NCBI GenBank assembly: GCA_045123075.1
Contig: JBGVIJ010000012.1
Span: 1-16,336 of the forward strand
Direction: 5' to 3'
DNA: 16,336 nucleotides
Origin: JAHHUH01 sp045123075
GTDB taxonomy: Bacteria; Bacillota; Negativicutes; Acidaminococcales; Acidaminococcaceae
Shown here: in pieces, positions 15,024-16,336 of the stretch
Layout: each line of letters opens with the position of its first letter
How positions within the stretch are numbered: position 1 is the stretch's first letter
The notes under the pieces: model-generated
What the model was told of the DNA's origin: nothing
Database searches by the model: none
The model's input: only the letters and a program-made list of their open reading frames with translations
Position numbers and translations under genes: made by a program

Positions 15024-15027
15024 GTAA

Positions 15028-16053
15028 CTAAACCATGCGCACAATTTCGCGTGCTGCAGCCTCGTCAGTAACTAAAATATCTTGACGAGAAGCCCTAATA
15101 ACTGACAAAATTGCTGCCGCTTTAGATTTACCACCCGCGATACCGATGATAGTACCAATGTTCTGCAAATCTTGCAACATAAGACCAGCATTATTAGTCG
15201 TATAAATTTGAGTACCATCTAATGCAACATACTGTCCGAAAGCTTCGCCAACAGCTCCGCCTTCTTCAAGTTTACTTATCACTTCTTGGGGCAAACGTCT
15301 ATGACGAGCCATAACACTTGCTCTCCCCATACCGTGAACCAGAATATCAGCACGTTTGATGATATCAACTACTGTACGTACGCCAATATCTTCTTGCAAA
15401 ATACTATTGAGAATATCCTCACTCACTCCGTCAGGTACATAAAGTTGCCTATACGAAGCATTAAGCTTTTGCGCAAGTACAGTTGCAATAGTATTAGCCT
15501 GTAATTCCACATTATCACCCAACCCGCCACGAGCAGGAACAATCACAGTTTTAGGTTGGCTACCGGTAATATTAGCAGCCATAGCAGCCAAAGTTGTACC
15601 ACCACTAACTGCAACAATATGCTCGTTACCGTCACCTAAAACTTTACTCAAGATTCTTGCAGAAGCACGACCAATTTCGCGTTTTACTACTTCCTCTTGC
15701 TCAGAATCACCAGGAATAATTACAACAGTACCAATTTTCAAGACATCACTCAAAGTTTTTTCCAAAGAAGAAATATCTTGCAACTTGCGTACATAATCAG
15801 ATAGCTCTCTTAAAATTGTAGCTCCTTCGTCGGTAACAGTCATACCAGCAGAAGAAAAATTTAATAATCCACAATTTTTTAAGAAGTCAACCTGTGCACG
15901 TAAAACGCGTTCACTTAATCCCAGTCTTGCAGATAAAGCTCTGCGACCAATGGGGTATTCATGACTAACTTGTCGCAAAATTTGATAGCGTTGCACCAAA
16001 AGGTCTGTCAGTTCGGGAACTATTTTCTTTTGTAAATTGATAATGCTATCCAT
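15028..16053 (-). CDS. cggR: Central glycolytic genes regulator, SorC/CggR family
   Basis: This 341-residue repressor is predicted to act on the operon it heads. The N-terminal part (about 25-85) is a winged helix-turn-helix with SARLGLSERVLRAQVDFLKNCGLL; the remainder is the SorC-type sugar-phosphate-binding domain, with the nagB-like phosphate loop AVSGGTTLAAMA, then PARGGLGDNVELQAN and the C-terminal IAGGKSKAAAI. In Bacillus subtilis CggR binds an operator upstream of cggR-gapA and is released by fructose 1,6-bisphosphate. The frame extends 4 codons to a GTG, but that GTG overlaps the ribosome binding site GGAG, which lies 6 bases before the ATG at 16053. An operator-like repeat lies directly upstream. 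gapA follows after 60 bases. Confidence 0.95.
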   Translation of the reverse strand: MDSIINLQKKIVPELTDLLVQRYQILRQVSHEYPIGRRALSARLGLSERVLRAQVDFLKNCGLLNFSSAGMTVTDEGATILRELSDYVRKLQDISSLEKTLSDVLKIGTVVIIPGDSEQEEVVKREIGRASARILSKVLGDGNEHIVAVSGGTTLAAMAANITGSQPKTVIVPARGGLGDNVELQANTIATVLAQKLNASYRQLYVPDGVSEDILNSILQEDIGVRTVVDIIKRADILVHGMGRASVMARHRRLPQEVISKLEEGGAVGEAFGQYVALDGTQIYTTNNAGLMLQDLQNIGTIIGIAGGKSKAAAILSVIRASRQDILVTDEAAAREIVRMV

Positions 16054-16064
16054 AAAACTCTCCA

Positions 16065-16101
16065 CAAAAGTGCTCGTCCCTCGTGGAACTTTCAGCGTCC
16101 C
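16065..16101 (-). promoter_or_regulatory. Probable CggR operator
   Basis: On the minus strand GGGAC occurs twice exactly 21 bases apart (16101-16097 and 16080-16076). Each is followed after 6 bases by a half-site: AGTTC at 16090-16086 and the poorer TTTTG at 16069-16065. This layout resembles the Bacillus subtilis CggR operator (GGGAC-N6-TGTCC repeated at 21 bp). It lies between the promoter and the cggR ribosome binding site, where a bound repressor would block transcription. Confidence 0.65.
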
Positions 16102-16136
16102 ACGAATCCTAACACAATCTTTATCTTAACAAATCT

Positions 16137-16145
16137 ATTTTAGCA
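16137..16145 (-). promoter_or_regulatory. Candidate promoter of the cggR glycolytic operon
   Basis: On the minus strand the extended -10 element TGCTAAAAT (16145-16137) stands about 35 bases upstream of the operator-like repeats. No good -35 hexamer is visible. The start would lie near 16130, leaving a leader of about 75 bases that contains the operator. Confidence 0.45.
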
Positions 16146-16202
16146 CACTATAAATTTTTTGTATATACAGATTAACATGAACGAAACTAACATATAAAAA
16201 GA

Positions 16203-16232
16203 AAAACAGCACTGCATTAGCAGTGCTGTTTT
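16203..16232 (-). terminator. Rho-independent terminator of the rRNA operon
   Basis: On the minus strand AAAACAGCACTGC (16232-16220) pairs perfectly with GCAGTGCTGTTTT (16215-16203) around a 4-base loop; the U-rich 3' arm serves as the U-tract. It lies directly after the 5S gene and separates it from the glycolytic operon. Confidence 0.9.
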
Positions 16233-16236
16233 CTAA

Positions 16237-16336
<100 letters not shown>

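Overview
The window reads as a Bacillota (Firmicutes) chromosome, most likely a Negativicutes relative. The evidence is the low-to-moderate GC, the strong AGGAGG-type ribosome binding sites, the cggR-gapA-pgk-tpi-gpmI-eno glycolytic cluster and the secG-est-rnr-smpB-ssrA cluster. The class assignment is inference from gene content and protein character, not from a search.

Read on the minus strand from the right edge, the window opens with the 3' part of a 5S rRNA gene and the rRNA operon terminator. A complete lower-glycolysis operon follows: cggR (central glycolytic repressor), gapA, a fused pgk-tpiA, gpmI and eno, closed by a strong terminator at 9126-9162. CggR-type direct repeats with a 21-bp period lie just upstream of cggR, so the operon probably controls itself in response to sugar phosphate. 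Together these genes convert triose phosphates to phosphoenolpyruvate.

A second block, also on the minus strand, carries secG, hppA (membrane pyrophosphatase, with its own terminator), then estA-rnr-smpB as a tightly spaced operon, and finally ssrA (tmRNA) with its own promoter and terminator. RNase R, SmpB and tmRNA work together in trans-translation: ribosome rescue, peptide tagging and decay of the defective mRNA. hppA sits inside a gene order that in Bacillus runs secG-est-rnr-smpB-ssrA without it.

The left 2.5 kb is accessory. Directly behind the ssrA terminator lies an overlapping nucleotidyltransferase/HEPN gene pair, a probable MntA/HepT-type toxin-antitoxin module that carries the RX4HXY motif. 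Convergent to it is an ISL3-like insertion sequence. Its single transposase is flanked on both sides by arrays of 18-22 bp repeats in opposite orientation, spaced about 21-29 bp, and its ribosome binding site lies inside a predicted hairpin. The left tip of the element is probably just outside the window.

Most notable: the in-frame Pgk-TpiA fusion whose junction AAAATGA is one base away from a classic stop/start overlap; the repeat arrays and masked ribosome binding site of the insertion sequence; the MNT/HEPN pair tucked behind ssrA; a carboxylesterase with Glu at the usual catalytic Asp position; and hppA embedded in the secG-to-ssrA cluster.
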